26,855 nucleotides of DNA from Gammaproteobacteria bacterium (GTDB lineage: Bacteria; Pseudomonadota; Gammaproteobacteria; UBA4575). Shown here piece by piece: positions 1-7,444 of this stretch; position 1 is the first letter of the stretch; every line of letters starts with the position of its first letter. The stretch covers positions 1 through 26,855 of the forward strand of contig JAPUHH010000230.1 of assembly GCA_027297825.1 (NCBI GenBank). Direction: 5' to 3'. The position numbers and the translations under genes were made by a program. Under the pieces are notes generated by a model that saw only the letters and a program-made list of their open reading frames with translations, was not told the DNA's origin and made no database searches.

Positions 1-131
1 ACTTCTTCACCCATTGTTGCTTGAAGTCTTTCAGCGACTTTATCGATCGCCTTATTAATGTCTTTTACGGAAATCAAAAGGTCCGCTTGTTCGCGTGTCT
101 TGATGACGTCTTTGAGTAATGAGTCTTCCAT
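1..131 (-). CDS. hpt: Hypoxanthine/guanine phosphoribosyltransferase, N-terminal part (cut by window edge)
   Basis: The first 43 codons of a minus-strand gene that runs off the left edge. It starts at the ATG at 131 and reads MEDSLLKDVIKTREQADLLI, followed by an amphipathic helix (VKDINKAIDKVAERL). This matches the N-terminal helix of the purine phosphoribosyltransferases common in gammaproteobacteria, where a stretch like 'READxLyxexEveaAixrva' precedes the catalytic domain. The PRPP-binding loop and flexible loop would lie outside the window, so the assignment rests on the N-terminus and on the known neighbourhood with nagZ in related bacteria. The enzyme salvages hypoxanthine and guanine to IMP and GMP in the cytoplasm. 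It begins 17 bases after the mscS stop, so it is probably the third gene of a nagZ-mscS-hpt transcript. Confidence 0.6.
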   Translation of the reverse strand, partial: MEDSLLKDVIKTREQADLLISVKDINKAIDKVAERLQATMGEE

Positions 132-148
132 GATGCTAATAATTAGTC

Positions 149-1261
149 TTACGTGCTAGACATTGCATCTGCAGTCGCAGTATCTATATGCAACTGGCGC
201 GTTGGGAAGGCGATGCTAGCATTATGACTTTCAATAACTTCGCTTATTTTCAATAGAACATCTTGTTTGACTTCGTGATATTGAATCCAGTTGGTTGTTT
301 TGGTGAACGTGTAAACAAAAAAGTCTACCGATGAGTCTTTAAACTCATTAAAGTTGACAATCATCGTTTGGCTTTTATCGATATCATCATGCTCTTCTAA
401 CATTTTCTTAACATCTGCGACAATGGCATCCATTACATGGATGTCGTTATAACGGATGCCAATGGTTTCGTAAATTCTTCGATGAGACATTCGCGAAGGG
501 TTTTCTACAACTATGGTCATAAAAATAGAATTCGGAACATAGATGGGGCGTTTACTAAAGGTTCTTATTCTTGTTTGGCGCCAACCAATATATTCAACTG
601 TACCTTCAATCTCTTTGTCGGGTGAACGAATCCAATCCCCAACATTAAACGGGCGATCTAAATAAATCATTAAACCGCCAAAAAAGTTAGATAGTAGATC
701 TTTAGCTGCAAAACCAATTGCAATGCCCCCTATTCCGCCAAAAGCCAACACGCCTGAAATACTAAAACCTAAGGTTTGCATCATCACTAATGCAGCGGTA
801 ATAAAAATGGCGGCTCTTACTAGCTTAACGATGGCATTCGCGGTGGTTACATCTACAGGCTGGCCTTTTTGATAGCGTCTTTTGATAAAGGCCTTTTCAA
901 ACTCTTTGACAAACCGAATTAGAAACCAAGCCAGTGTTGTAACGATAGCAACATGCCTTAGTGGGTCAATCGCCGTAAATATTTCTGCCTCAGTCCTACC
1001 GGTAACGATTTCGGCAGCAAACAAAATCCCGACCACCCAAATCAGAATTCGTAACGGTTGCTGCACTGCAGCAATAAAAGCATCGTCCCATGGGTTAGCT
1101 GTCTTTTCAGCTCGGCTTGCGAGTTTGCGCAAAAATATTTGAAAACCGAAATTAAATAGTAGAACGGCTAGCACGATGATAAATACCTGCATAACCCACG
1201 AACCTATAAATTCCGGCAAATTTAAGTTGCTCAATGTTATTGATAAATCAAATTTTTCCAT
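149..1261 (-). CDS. MscS-family mechanosensitive ion channel
   Basis: A 370-residue inner-membrane channel of the small-conductance mechanosensitive family, which releases solutes on hypo-osmotic shock. Hydrophobic segments are visible at about residues 21-44, 69-88, 102-117 and 140-165. They are followed by the Gly/Ala-rich pore helix (GGIGGIAIGFAAKDLLSNFF, roughly 173-192) and the beta-domain signature 'DRPFNVGDWI' with 'GTVEYIGWRQTRIRT'. The five hydrophobic stretches make it larger than E. coli MscS (three helices, 286 residues) and closer to the medium-sized YbdG/YnaI-type members. It lies 29 bases downstream of nagZ and 17 bases upstream of hpt on the same strand. I see no strong ribosome binding site, so translational coupling is possible. 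The family call is firm; the exact subtype is not. Confidence 0.92.
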   Translation of the reverse strand: MEKFDLSITLSNLNLPEFIGSWVMQVFIIVLAVLLFNFGFQIFLRKLASRAEKTANPWDDAFIAAVQQPLRILIWVVGILFAAEIVTGRTEAEIFTAIDPLRHVAIVTTLAWFLIRFVKEFEKAFIKRRYQKGQPVDVTTANAIVKLVRAAIFITAALVMMQTLGFSISGVLAFGGIGGIAIGFAAKDLLSNFFGGLMIYLDRPFNVGDWIRSPDKEIEGTVEYIGWRQTRIRTFSKRPIYVPNSIFMTIVVENPSRMSHRRIYETIGIRYNDIHVMDAIVADVKKMLEEHDDIDKSQTMIVNFNEFKDSSVDFFVYTFTKTTNWIQYHEVKQDVLLKISEVIESHNASIAFPTRQLHIDTATADAMSST

Positions 1262-1290
1262 TTGTGTATTTTTTTTGAAATTGTTAAGTG

Positions 1291-2340
1291 TTAAATAGTT
1301 AACTCACCATACGGTGAATCCTGATATGACTCTACTTGTGAAACGGCATGCCGCCATTTTTCTGAATTGCGCAAATCTAGATAAGAAAGTGGATTTTTGC
1401 CTCCATGCATGCGTGCAAGTCTAATTTGTGATGTGGGATTGTTATAGTTTTCTAGTTTCTCTGCAACCTGGCAAGCTTGTTCACTTGCATTACAGATAAG
1501 AACCATATCGCAACCAGCTTGCAATGCCTTATGCGTGCGTGCCAAATATTCTGTACTACAATCTGCCGCCTTCATACTAAGATCATCGCTAAATATCACG
1601 CCTTTAAATCCCAATTGTTGCCGCAACACTGTTGCTAGCCACTTCTTAGAGTATGTCGCCACTTGATTATCTACTTTTTCATAGACAACATGCGCACTCA
1701 TAATCCCTGCCAAACCATTATTGCTCATGCGTTGAAACGGCACGATATCTTGCATGAAAATATCTTGGTATTCACGAGAGTCAGTGGGTAGGTCTATGTG
1801 TGAGTCTGCAATGACCGCACCGTGTCCTGGAAAATGTTTGCCGACAGCCTGCATGCCCGCTTTACGCATCCCATGCATGTAACGTAACGCTAATGTGGAT
1901 ACTATTCCAGGTTCCTTATGAAATGCACGATCACCAATTACTTGGCTGACGCCATAGTTTAAATCAAGGATGGGCGCGAAACTAAAATCGATACCAATAG
2001 AGCGCAACTCAGCTGCCATGAGCCATCCGGTAATTTCGGTTAATTCACAGGCCCGTGTTGGATTCTCATCATACATATCGCCGAGTAATTTAATCGCGGG
2101 CAATTGCGTAAAGCCTTCGCGTAAACGTTGCACGCGACCGCCCTCTTGATCAATGGCGATCAATAGCCTGGGATGTCGCAACTCATGGATTTCGCTGATC
2201 AAGGCCGCAAGTTTTTCCACACTGGTGAAATTACGACTAAATAGGATCACGCCTCCTACTTGAGGAGAGACTAAAAGCATCCGTTCTTGTACAGATAAGC
2301 AATCTGCACATAGATCCACCATAAGAGGTCCAAGTGACAT
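1291..2340 (-). CDS. nagZ: Beta-N-acetylhexosaminidase (cell-wall recycling)
   Basis: Glycoside hydrolase family 3 enzyme that removes GlcNAc from 1,6-anhydro-MurNAc muropeptides in the cytoplasm during peptidoglycan recycling. The N-terminus 'MSLGPLMVDL' is typical of NagZ. Other signatures are 'AIDQEGGRVQRL', the family loop 'GKHFPGHGAVIADSHIDLP' carrying the catalytic Asp-His pair, and 'GVIFSDDLSMKAA' with the nucleophilic Asp. The open frame can be extended to a GTG at 2343, but the ATG at 2340 fits the family start and gives 349 residues, the usual length. A TATAAT hexamer at 2395-2400 may be its -10 element. It heads the nagZ-mscS-hpt gene set. Confidence 0.95.
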   Translation of the reverse strand: MSLGPLMVDLCADCLSVQERMLLVSPQVGGVILFSRNFTSVEKLAALISEIHELRHPRLLIAIDQEGGRVQRLREGFTQLPAIKLLGDMYDENPTRACELTEITGWLMAAELRSIGIDFSFAPILDLNYGVSQVIGDRAFHKEPGIVSTLALRYMHGMRKAGMQAVGKHFPGHGAVIADSHIDLPTDSREYQDIFMQDIVPFQRMSNNGLAGIMSAHVVYEKVDNQVATYSKKWLATVLRQQLGFKGVIFSDDLSMKAADCSTEYLARTHKALQAGCDMVLICNASEQACQVAEKLENYNNPTSQIRLARMHGGKNPLSYLDLRNSEKWRHAVSQVESYQDSPYGELTI

Positions 2341-2394
2341 CACACCGATTATTCGCTAATCAAGGCAAGAGTTGAAGCATTGCTGAATCTATTT

Positions 2395-2400
2395 ATTATA
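2395..2400 (-). promoter_or_regulatory. Candidate -10 element of nagZ
   Basis: On the minus strand the six bases read TATAAT, a perfect sigma70 -10 hexamer, about 55 bases before the nagZ ATG. No good -35 hexamer is seen at the right distance, so this is only a candidate. Confidence 0.3.
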
Positions 2401-2438
2401 TATCGACTAACGTAGATTGATATCAGTAAGGTCTATGC

Positions 2439-2466
2439 AAAAAAATGGGCGCCTATAAAGGCGCCC
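2439..2466 (-). terminator. Rho-independent terminator of the candidate sRNA
   Basis: Perfect 7-bp inverted repeat GGGCGCC (2447-2453) / GGCGCCC (2460-2466) with a 6-base loop. On the minus strand it is followed by an A and seven Ts (2446-2439). There is no U tract on the plus-strand side, so the terminator belongs to a minus-strand transcript arriving from higher coordinates, where no protein gene exists. Confidence 0.75.
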
Positions 2467-2535
2467 GAATCCAGGAGGAGTCGAGAATAACAACATGCCA
2501 AATAGAGGATATTTGTTTCATGTTGAGAGGCTCAC
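2439..2535 (-). ncRNA. Candidate small RNA of about 97 nt
   Basis: Read on the minus strand this segment has the layout of a bacterial sRNA. First comes a two-part hairpin: CAACATG at 2525-2519 pairs with CATGTTG at 2497-2491, and CAAATA at 2515-2510 pairs with TATTTG at 2504-2499. The loop is TCCTC (2509-2505). Then follows an unpaired linker containing CTCCTCCTGG (about 2480-2471), and last a GC-rich terminator with a U tract. Both the loop and the linker carry CCUC/CUCC, complementary to Shine-Dalgarno sequences, as in sRNAs that block ribosome binding sites. A sigma54-like promoter sits at the right place for a start near 2535. No protein-coding sense is apparent. The structure is seen directly; expression and function are inferred. 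Confidence 0.5.
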
Positions 2536-2544
2536 TCAAATATA

Positions 2545-2560
2545 AGCATAATTAATGCCA
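2545..2560 (-). promoter_or_regulatory. Sigma54-like -24/-12 promoter
   Basis: The minus strand reads TGGCATTAATTATGCT. It has GG (2559-2558) and GC (2547-2546) separated by exactly 10 bases, close to the RpoN consensus TGGCAC-N5-TTGC. A start near 2535 would give a transcript ending at the terminator at 2439. AT-rich DNA can give such matches by chance, but the position relative to the hairpin, the terminator and the upstream repeats supports it. Confidence 0.4.
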
Positions 2561-2617
2561 ATATTACAAAACATATGTTTTTCAACCACTTAATTAATTG
2601 ACCACCGTTTTATGTTT

Positions 2618-2664
2618 GGACAATTTGGTAAAATTTAGACAATATTTGGCACATTTATGACAAT
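2618..2664. repeat. Three phased GACAAT repeats upstream of the sigma54-like promoter
   Basis: GACAAT occurs at 2619-2624, 2638-2643 and 2659-2664, spaced 19 and 21 bases (about two helical turns). The first two copies share a longer core, GACAAT(AT)TTGG. They lie about 84-129 bases upstream of the putative start at 2535, the usual distance for enhancer sites of sigma54 activators. Which activator would bind is unknown. Confidence 0.35.
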
Positions 2665-2922
2665 TAATAGCAACTAAGGTATCTAACTGTATTGATCTGT
2701 ATCGATTTTTAGCTCTTGTAAATAGGATCCAGATTGAAGCGAATAAAAAACATACAATTCAGCCGTATTGCTGCTTTTCCTTACTTAGTTAACTACATCT
2801 TCTAAGTTTTCAACTCTATACTGTTCAAACATGTTAGTTGACGTTCTAGAAGTGCCCTTTGTTTAAACCTGCGTCGACGTACTGCTACAGCCACCTAGAA
2901 TAGTAATAATAAAAATAAAATA

Positions 2923-4023
2923 ATGATTACAGCGGCCTATCAAGAACTACTGAATAACCAGGATTTAGTCAAGGATTCGAATCAGAACAAAGTTGTACAG
3001 GCACTGCAAGCTCTCTATGACGAGCTGGATACCAGCAACCCGGATAACTCAACCATCATCGATCGCGTCGCCGCTATTCTGTCTCGCAATTCAAGCGCAA
3101 GCAATATTAAAGGTTTATATATATGGGGCGGCGTAGGTCGAGGCAAAACGCTATTGATGGATTTGTTTTTCTCCAACTTACATACTCAAGAAAAGTTACG
3201 CCTACATTTTCACCGCTTCATGGACGAAGCCCATAAGATGTTAAAGAATTACCGTAACAAACCTGATCCGCTTAAGTTAGTAGCCAAAGAATTTGCGAAT
3301 AAAGCCAAGGTTTTATGTTTTGATGAATTTTTTATCAATGACATTGGCGATGCAATGATCATCTCAGGTTTGCTAAATGGTCTTTTTGAAAACAACGTAG
3401 TACTCATCACCACCTCAAACGTAGAGCCAAACTTGCTCTATAAAAATGGCTTGCAACGTGATCGATTCTTACCCGCTATTAAACTATTGCAAAAACACAC
3501 CAAAGTGATTGAGTTAGATGGCGAGATTGATCATCGATTTGAATTCTTGCAAACCAATGACGTCTACAATTTCCCTATCGATGAATCATCACAGGATTGG
3601 TTAGAACGTAACTTTCTCAATCTTGCTACGGAAAGAAATGAAGCTTCTTGGGAAAAAATTAAAATCAATGATCGAAACATACAAACCATACGGCATACGG
3701 AAGGCATCGCCTGGTTCGATTTTAAAGAAATATGCGATGGCCCACGTAGCGCATCAGACTATATAAGTCTAGCCAAACTATTCAATACGGTACTCATTTC
3801 ACATGTGCCAATATTTGAGGGCAAAGACGATCAGGCAAGAAGATTTATAAATCTAGTAGACGAGTTTTATGATCGTAATGTAAAGTTGATCCTTTCTGCT
3901 GAAGCAACGCCAAAAGAATTATATCGTAGCACACGACTTAATGATGAGTTTATACGTACGGCCAGCCGCTTGACTGAAATGCAATCACATGAATATTTAG
4001 AAAAACAACATCGCCCTGACTAA
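2923..4023 (+). CDS. zapE: Cell division protein ZapE (AFG1-like ATPase)
   Basis: A 366-residue P-loop ATPase of the AFG1/ZapE family. In E. coli ZapE associates with FtsZ at the constricting ring; mitochondrial AFG1 helps degrade respiratory-chain subunits. The Walker A motif is GGVGRGKT at residues 69-76 and the Walker B motif is VLCFDEF with D134-E135. Between them is the family stretch 'LRLHFHRFMDEAH' (about 92-104). Further family signatures are 'NGLFENNVVLITTSNVEPNLLY', 'GLQRDRFLPAI' and the C-terminal 'ASRLTEMQSHEYL'. Length is close to E. coli ZapE (375). The ATG at 2923 has no clear ribosome binding site, but the N-terminus fits. It is followed 41 bases later by the malate dehydrogenase gene on the same strand, so the two may be co-transcribed. 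Confidence 0.93.
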   Translation: MITAAYQELLNNQDLVKDSNQNKVVQALQALYDELDTSNPDNSTIIDRVAAILSRNSSASNIKGLYIWGGVGRGKTLLMDLFFSNLHTQEKLRLHFHRFMDEAHKMLKNYRNKPDPLKLVAKEFANKAKVLCFDEFFINDIGDAMIISGLLNGLFENNVVLITTSNVEPNLLYKNGLQRDRFLPAIKLLQKHTKVIELDGEIDHRFEFLQTNDVYNFPIDESSQDWLERNFLNLATERNEASWEKIKINDRNIQTIRHTEGIAWFDFKEICDGPRSASDYISLAKLFNTVLISHVPIFEGKDDQARRFINLVDEFYDRNVKLILSAEATPKELYRSTRLNDEFIRTASRLTEMQSHEYLEKQHRPD

Positions 4024-4064
4024 TCATTAAGAACCATTAACATCGGAAACATAAGGAATACCAC

Positions 4065-5042
4065 ATGAAACCAGCTGTACGAGTGACTATTACAGGCGCT
4101 GCAGGAAATATCGGATATGCAGCAGCATTCCGCATTGCCGCGGGAGGCATGTTAGGCACCGATCAACCCATAATTTTACAATTGATTGAAATAGAACCCG
4201 CACTGGATGCCTTGCGTGGTGTGGAAATGGAATTGCGTGATTGTGCGTTCCCTCTACTCAAAGATATTATTAGCACAGCAGATATTAATATTGGCTTCAA
4301 AGACGTGGACTATGCTCTACTTATTGGATCTAGACCCCGCACCAAAGGAATGGAACGTAGTGATTTACTCAGCGCCAATGGAAAAATATTTGGCCCACAA
4401 GGGCGCGCTATAAATGACCATGCATCAAGAGATGTAAAAGTACTTGTGGTAGGTAACCCTGCCAACACGAACGCACTGATTGCCATGAGCAATGCACCCG
4501 ATATCTCACCGACTCAATTTACTTCAATGATGCGCTTAGACCACAACCGCGCCATCAGCCAACTTTCTACCAAAACGCGCATCCCCGTGACTAAGATTGA
4601 ACACATGGCGTTGTGGGGTAATCATTCGCTCACACAATACCCGGATATTAGCCATTGTATGGTAGATGGCAAAAGCGCGAATTCTTTGGTTAATGAGTCA
4701 TGGTATCGCAATGAATTTATCCCAAAAGTACAAAAACGTGGAGCAGAGATTATTAATGCTCGAGGCGCATCTTCGGCAGCTTCCGCAGCCTCTGCAGCTA
4801 TCGATCACATGCGCGATTGGGCGCTTGGCACAGCCAATGATGCTTGGATCAGTATGGGAATTGTCTCTACGGGTGATTACGGAATTGCTAAAGGGCTTAT
4901 GTATTCCTTTCCCGTCAGATGTAAAAATGGAACCTATGAAGTCATCCAAGGTTTAAGTATGGACGACTTCAGTGTAAAAATGGCCAAAGCAAGCGAAGCA
5001 GAATTGCTTGAAGAGCGCGAAGCGGTAAAAGACTTACTGTGA
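4065..5042 (+). CDS. mdh: Malate dehydrogenase (NAD, cytosolic-type)
   Basis: A 325-residue lactate/malate dehydrogenase superfamily enzyme that interconverts malate and oxaloacetate with NAD. The dinucleotide-binding loop GAAGNIG is at residues 11-17. 'GSRPRTKGMERSDLL' carries the substrate-binding arginines, 'VGNPANTNA' contacts the cofactor, and the catalytic pair is in 'RLDHNRA' (Asp) and 'WGNHS' (His). The 'RPRxxGMERxDLL' loop marks it as the MDH type 2 group rather than the E. coli type. AAGGAA lies eight bases before the ATG, a good ribosome binding site. It serves the TCA cycle; in methylotrophs the same activity also serves the serine cycle, but nothing in the window shows that cycle. 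Confidence 0.96.
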   Translation: MKPAVRVTITGAAGNIGYAAAFRIAAGGMLGTDQPIILQLIEIEPALDALRGVEMELRDCAFPLLKDIISTADINIGFKDVDYALLIGSRPRTKGMERSDLLSANGKIFGPQGRAINDHASRDVKVLVVGNPANTNALIAMSNAPDISPTQFTSMMRLDHNRAISQLSTKTRIPVTKIEHMALWGNHSLTQYPDISHCMVDGKSANSLVNESWYRNEFIPKVQKRGAEIINARGASSAASAASAAIDHMRDWALGTANDAWISMGIVSTGDYGIAKGLMYSFPVRCKNGTYEVIQGLSMDDFSVKMAKASEAELLEEREAVKDLL

Positions 5043-5183
5043 AACCAATTTCATAAATAGAGAATTTTATGTACCAACAAGGCCTGATGCTTTTTAAAAG
5101 CGCAATACGCAAATTCGTACATCAGCAATTTAAATAAACTGACAACAAAGTTGATGCAAACAAGATCATTTATAAGGTAGCTT

Positions 5184-6047
5184 CTAGATATTTACACCTT
5201 CCCATTCAGTAATGAAGTCGTCTATATAGTCTGCAACGACATCGGGTCGATCTTCGGGAACATAATGCCCTGCTCTTTCAATAACTTCTAGTCGAGTGGG
5301 GCCTTTAATAGCAGCCTTAAGTCGACGACCTGATTCCACTGGCATCCAAGCATCGTGCAACGCCCAACAGACCATGGTTGGACACGTTATCTTACTGTGA
5401 TCTACGCTAAGAGTTTCTTCATTTGAAGGTTCACTGCAAACTTTGACGAGTGATTTGAAACCATGCAAACCCGGTCCTCGTGCCCAAAATCCAAGATAGT
5501 TTTGCTTCACGTTTTGATCGGTAAACGCAATTTTATCGTAACTACCGGTACGCAATAAACCAGGAAACGATGCTGCAGCTTGGCCCATTGCCACTTGTAA
5601 CGTCTCATCTGAAGCACCCACCAAAGCATTAAATGCTTCTACTTCTAAAACCGGCCAATAATCAAAAGCAACCGCATTGATTAACACTAAACGGCTGATA
5701 TATTCACAGTATTTGGAAGCAAATATTTGACACGCGCCGCCGCCATGATCATGCCCAACTAATACAACTTTACCCTTTAGACCCAAGCCCTCAATCACAC
5801 CTTTTATGGCTTCAGCTTGATTGGTAAGCGTATGCTTAACATCATCTAGAGGCATATCCGATTGACCATAGCCAATCATGTCCATGGCAAAAGTTTGATA
5901 GCGGTCTTCAAGGTAACCCTGAACATGACGCCATAAACGCGCATTGGTAGGGATGCCGTGTACCATCAGAATCGCGGGTCCAGAATTCCCTCTTTGTTCG
6001 ATATTGATGTCTAAAGTAGTACCGTCAACTGTGACTTGTTGCTTCAT
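5184..6047 (-). CDS. Alpha/beta hydrolase with Asp nucleophile (haloalkane dehalogenase/epoxide hydrolase-like)
   Basis: A 287-residue alpha/beta-hydrolase-fold protein. The oxyanion-hole motif 'VHGIPTNARLW' is at residues 29-39. The nucleophile elbow is VGHDHGG, with Asp100 where lipases and esterases carry Ser. The likely acid is Asp232 ('ALHDAWMP') and the base His261 ('AGHYVPEDRP'). An Asp-Asp-His set is characteristic of haloalkane and fluoroacetate dehalogenases and soluble epoxide hydrolases; the substrate cannot be read from the sequence. No signal peptide is visible, so it is probably cytoplasmic. The ribosome binding site AAGGAGGAGG, six bases before the ATG, is the strongest in the window. 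The gene lies downstream of the IscR-like regulator but behind a terminator, so it is probably transcribed on its own. Confidence 0.85.
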   Translation of the reverse strand: MKQQVTVDGTTLDINIEQRGNSGPAILMVHGIPTNARLWRHVQGYLEDRYQTFAMDMIGYGQSDMPLDDVKHTLTNQAEAIKGVIEGLGLKGKVVLVGHDHGGGACQIFASKYCEYISRLVLINAVAFDYWPVLEVEAFNALVGASDETLQVAMGQAAASFPGLLRTGSYDKIAFTDQNVKQNYLGFWARGPGLHGFKSLVKVCSEPSNEETLSVDHSKITCPTMVCWALHDAWMPVESGRRLKAAIKGPTRLEVIERAGHYVPEDRPDVVADYIDDFITEWEGVNI

Positions 6048-6136
6048 ACACCTCCTCCTTATTGTTATTTTACAATTCTAAAATATTTAGAGCATGTTGC
6101 ATGGGAATTATAATCCACTATCCACCTGAATATCGC

Positions 6137-6170
6137 CAAAAAAAAGCCTGTTTTGAAACAGACTTTTTTT
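6137..6170 (-). terminator. Rho-independent terminator after the Rrf2 gene
   Basis: A 9-bp hairpin at 6145-6164 (arms AGTCTGTTT and AAACAGGCT on the minus strand, one G-U pair) is flanked by eight As on one side and seven Ts on the other. On the minus strand it follows the IscR-like gene and ends in eight Ts. The plus-strand version has a C-A mismatch, so the minus strand is the better reading. Confidence 0.8.
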
Positions 6171-6194
6171 ATTATTGATTGCTGCTCAATTTTG

Positions 6195-6668
6195 TTAAGC
6201 AGCGGTCCTCTTGGGGAACATATGACTGCGATTGTTACCTGAAGATTGTTGTCTAAGTGCATGATATTCTGGCCGATCTGTGAATTCACCTAGCGTTACA
6301 CTATTGAGGTAGTCATAAATCTTATCACTTAATTCGTCCCAAATCTGATGGGTAAGACAACGATCATCGTACTGCATAGACAACTCTGAGTGTTCTTGCG
6401 GGGGTTGAACTGTTTCATCTATTGCGCTAATCACTTGTGCCACAGATATTGCATGAGGTGAGCGCGCTAAACGATAGCCACCACCTGGGCCTCGCACACC
6501 CACTACCAAACCACCTTTACGCAGCTTGGCGAACAATTGTTCTAGGTAAGACAGCGATATACCCTGGCACTGGGAGATGTCTGCCAACGTGACAGGTCGA
6601 TACTTGTCATTGATTGACAAATCCATCATTGCAGTAATTGCATGTCGAGCTTTTGTCGATAGTTTCAT
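6195..6668 (-). CDS. Rrf2-family regulator, IscR-like, with cluster cysteines missing
   Basis: A 157-residue Rrf2 winged-helix transcription factor. The helix-turn-helix and wing are very close to IscR: 'LADIS-CQGISLSYLEQLF-KLRKGGLV' and 'VRGPGGGYRLAR' (residues 28-69). The recalled E. coli IscR sequence aligns without gaps to residue 107. IscR binds [2Fe-2S] through Cys92, Cys98, Cys104 and His107. Here residue 92 is Glu and residue 98 is Met; only Cys104 and His107 remain ('RCLTH'). A conventional cluster is therefore unlikely, and the protein may behave like constitutive apo-IscR. Glu43, the residue linked to site discrimination in IscR, is kept. The ribosome binding site is AAGGTG. No isc genes follow, unlike true iscR. 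A perfect dyad AATTC-TAG-GAATT lies upstream at 6780-6792. Targets are unknown. Confidence 0.85.
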   Translation of the reverse strand: MKLSTKARHAITAMMDLSINDKYRPVTLADISQCQGISLSYLEQLFAKLRKGGLVVGVRGPGGGYRLARSPHAISVAQVISAIDETVQPPQEHSELSMQYDDRCLTHQIWDELSDKIYDYLNSVTLGEFTDRPEYHALRQQSSGNNRSHMFPKRTAA

Positions 6669-6779
6669 ACTCTTTCACCTTCTACCTTGAATGGTAAAAT
6701 TTGGTCGTACAACTCACAACCCATGTTTATGCTGGTTATATTAACACCAACTTGAGTATTGATAATGTCGACTGAGCCA

Positions 6780-6792
6780 AATTCTAGGAATT
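6780..6792. promoter_or_regulatory. Short palindrome upstream of the Rrf2 gene
   Basis: AATTC-TAG-GAATT is a perfect 5-bp dyad about 112 bases before the Rrf2 gene start. It could be an operator, for example for autoregulation, but it is short and AT-rich, so it may be accidental. Confidence 0.2.
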
Positions 6793-6842
6793 ATTTTTAT
6801 TATTAAATATCAAGCGCTTATGAAATATAGATAACTAGATCA

Positions 6843-7385
6843 CTAAACAATGGTACTGGATGCAGCAGACCCCTGCAATGGAATTTCCACATTTTCAGTA
6901 AGTAGATGATTTTGCCGAGATTTTTCATTGGCTTGGAAGGAATGGCCCTGGCGATCGCAGAAGGAAAGCCACTTGTATAGAAACCGGTTCATGCGCCAAC
7001 GCTTCATCAAGGATGGGTACATCTCATGCTTGAAGGCTGTAAAGTTAGGATTTTGCCGTCGGTAAGAGAGGCTCATCACCTCAGCTTGCAAAGCATCAAA
7101 ATAGATTCTTATTTTGAGATCTGGATAGGCCAGAAAGCCAGATTCAGAATCCGCAAAATAGTAGGTCAAGGCAATGGTCGTTGTATATTTAGTCTGCTCT
7201 AGAACTTGAAGATATAAATCCAATCCCATCGAGATTCGCGAAACTGCAACGGCTGGCATCGATTCTTTCGCACCACATAACTTGCGTATGTGTATGTAAT
7301 TTGCTTCATACATTTCCATCAGTCCGGAAAAAGTACTGGGCAATGGTGGCGCCAATATACGTCCTTGTTGAAGTGTGTCTCTCAT
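6843..7385 (-). CDS. DUF1249 family protein (YqiB-like)
   Basis: A 180-residue soluble protein of the DUF1249 family, recognised by similarity to E. coli YqiB. Matching landmarks are 'FSGLMEMYEANYIHIRKL' near the N-terminus, 'LDLYLQVLEQTKYTTTIALTYYF' (residues 54-76), 'YPDLKIRIYFDALQAEVMSL' and 'KWRMNRFLYKWLSFCDRQGHSF'-type residues around 128-150. In many gammaproteobacteria this gene is near the NUDIX and cpdA genes; here it stands between the sdh operon and the IscR-like regulator on the same strand. The last 25 residues extend beyond YqiB. No catalytic motif is apparent and the function of the family is not known to me. Confidence 0.8.
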   Translation of the reverse strand: MRDTLQQGRILAPPLPSTFSGLMEMYEANYIHIRKLCGAKESMPAVAVSRISMGLDLYLQVLEQTKYTTTIALTYYFADSESGFLAYPDLKIRIYFDALQAEVMSLSYRRQNPNFTAFKHEMYPSLMKRWRMNRFLYKWLSFCDRQGHSFQANEKSRQNHLLTENVEIPLQGSAASSTIV

Positions 7386-7444
7386 CTTTCTATCTTGTCA
7401 TATAAAAAACCATATCATAATTTTGTTAATACCTTGCTACTGAA

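Larger units (their letters stand above)
2341..2922. other. 582-base gap between nagZ and zapE
   Basis: It holds the candidate nagZ -10 element, the candidate sRNA with its terminator and promoter, and the GACAAT repeats. From about 2670 to 2922, which should contain the zapE promoter, only a TTGACG hexamer near 2837 stands out, without a convincing -10 partner. No protein-coding gene is supported here. Confidence 0.6.

Noticed and set aside
2471..2525. GGA in a hairpin loop on the plus strand, like CsrA/RsmA-binding sRNAs.
   Set aside because: The terminator U tract exists only on the minus strand, where the loop reads UCCUC. A plus-strand CsrB-type RNA would need several GGA loops and a terminator, neither of which is seen.
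2495..2545. A 16-codon plus-strand ORF after an AGGAGGAG sequence in the nagZ-zapE gap.
   Set aside because: The purine-rich stretch is too far upstream of the ATG (about 15 bases or more), the peptide is tiny, and the same bases form a perfect hairpin that makes better sense as part of a minus-strand RNA.
5069..5137. A 22-codon ORF after mdh.
   Set aside because: Weak ribosome binding site and no recognisable similarity; it overlaps a CTGATG/CATCAG inverted repeat (5084-5125), so an untranslated structured 3' end is as likely.
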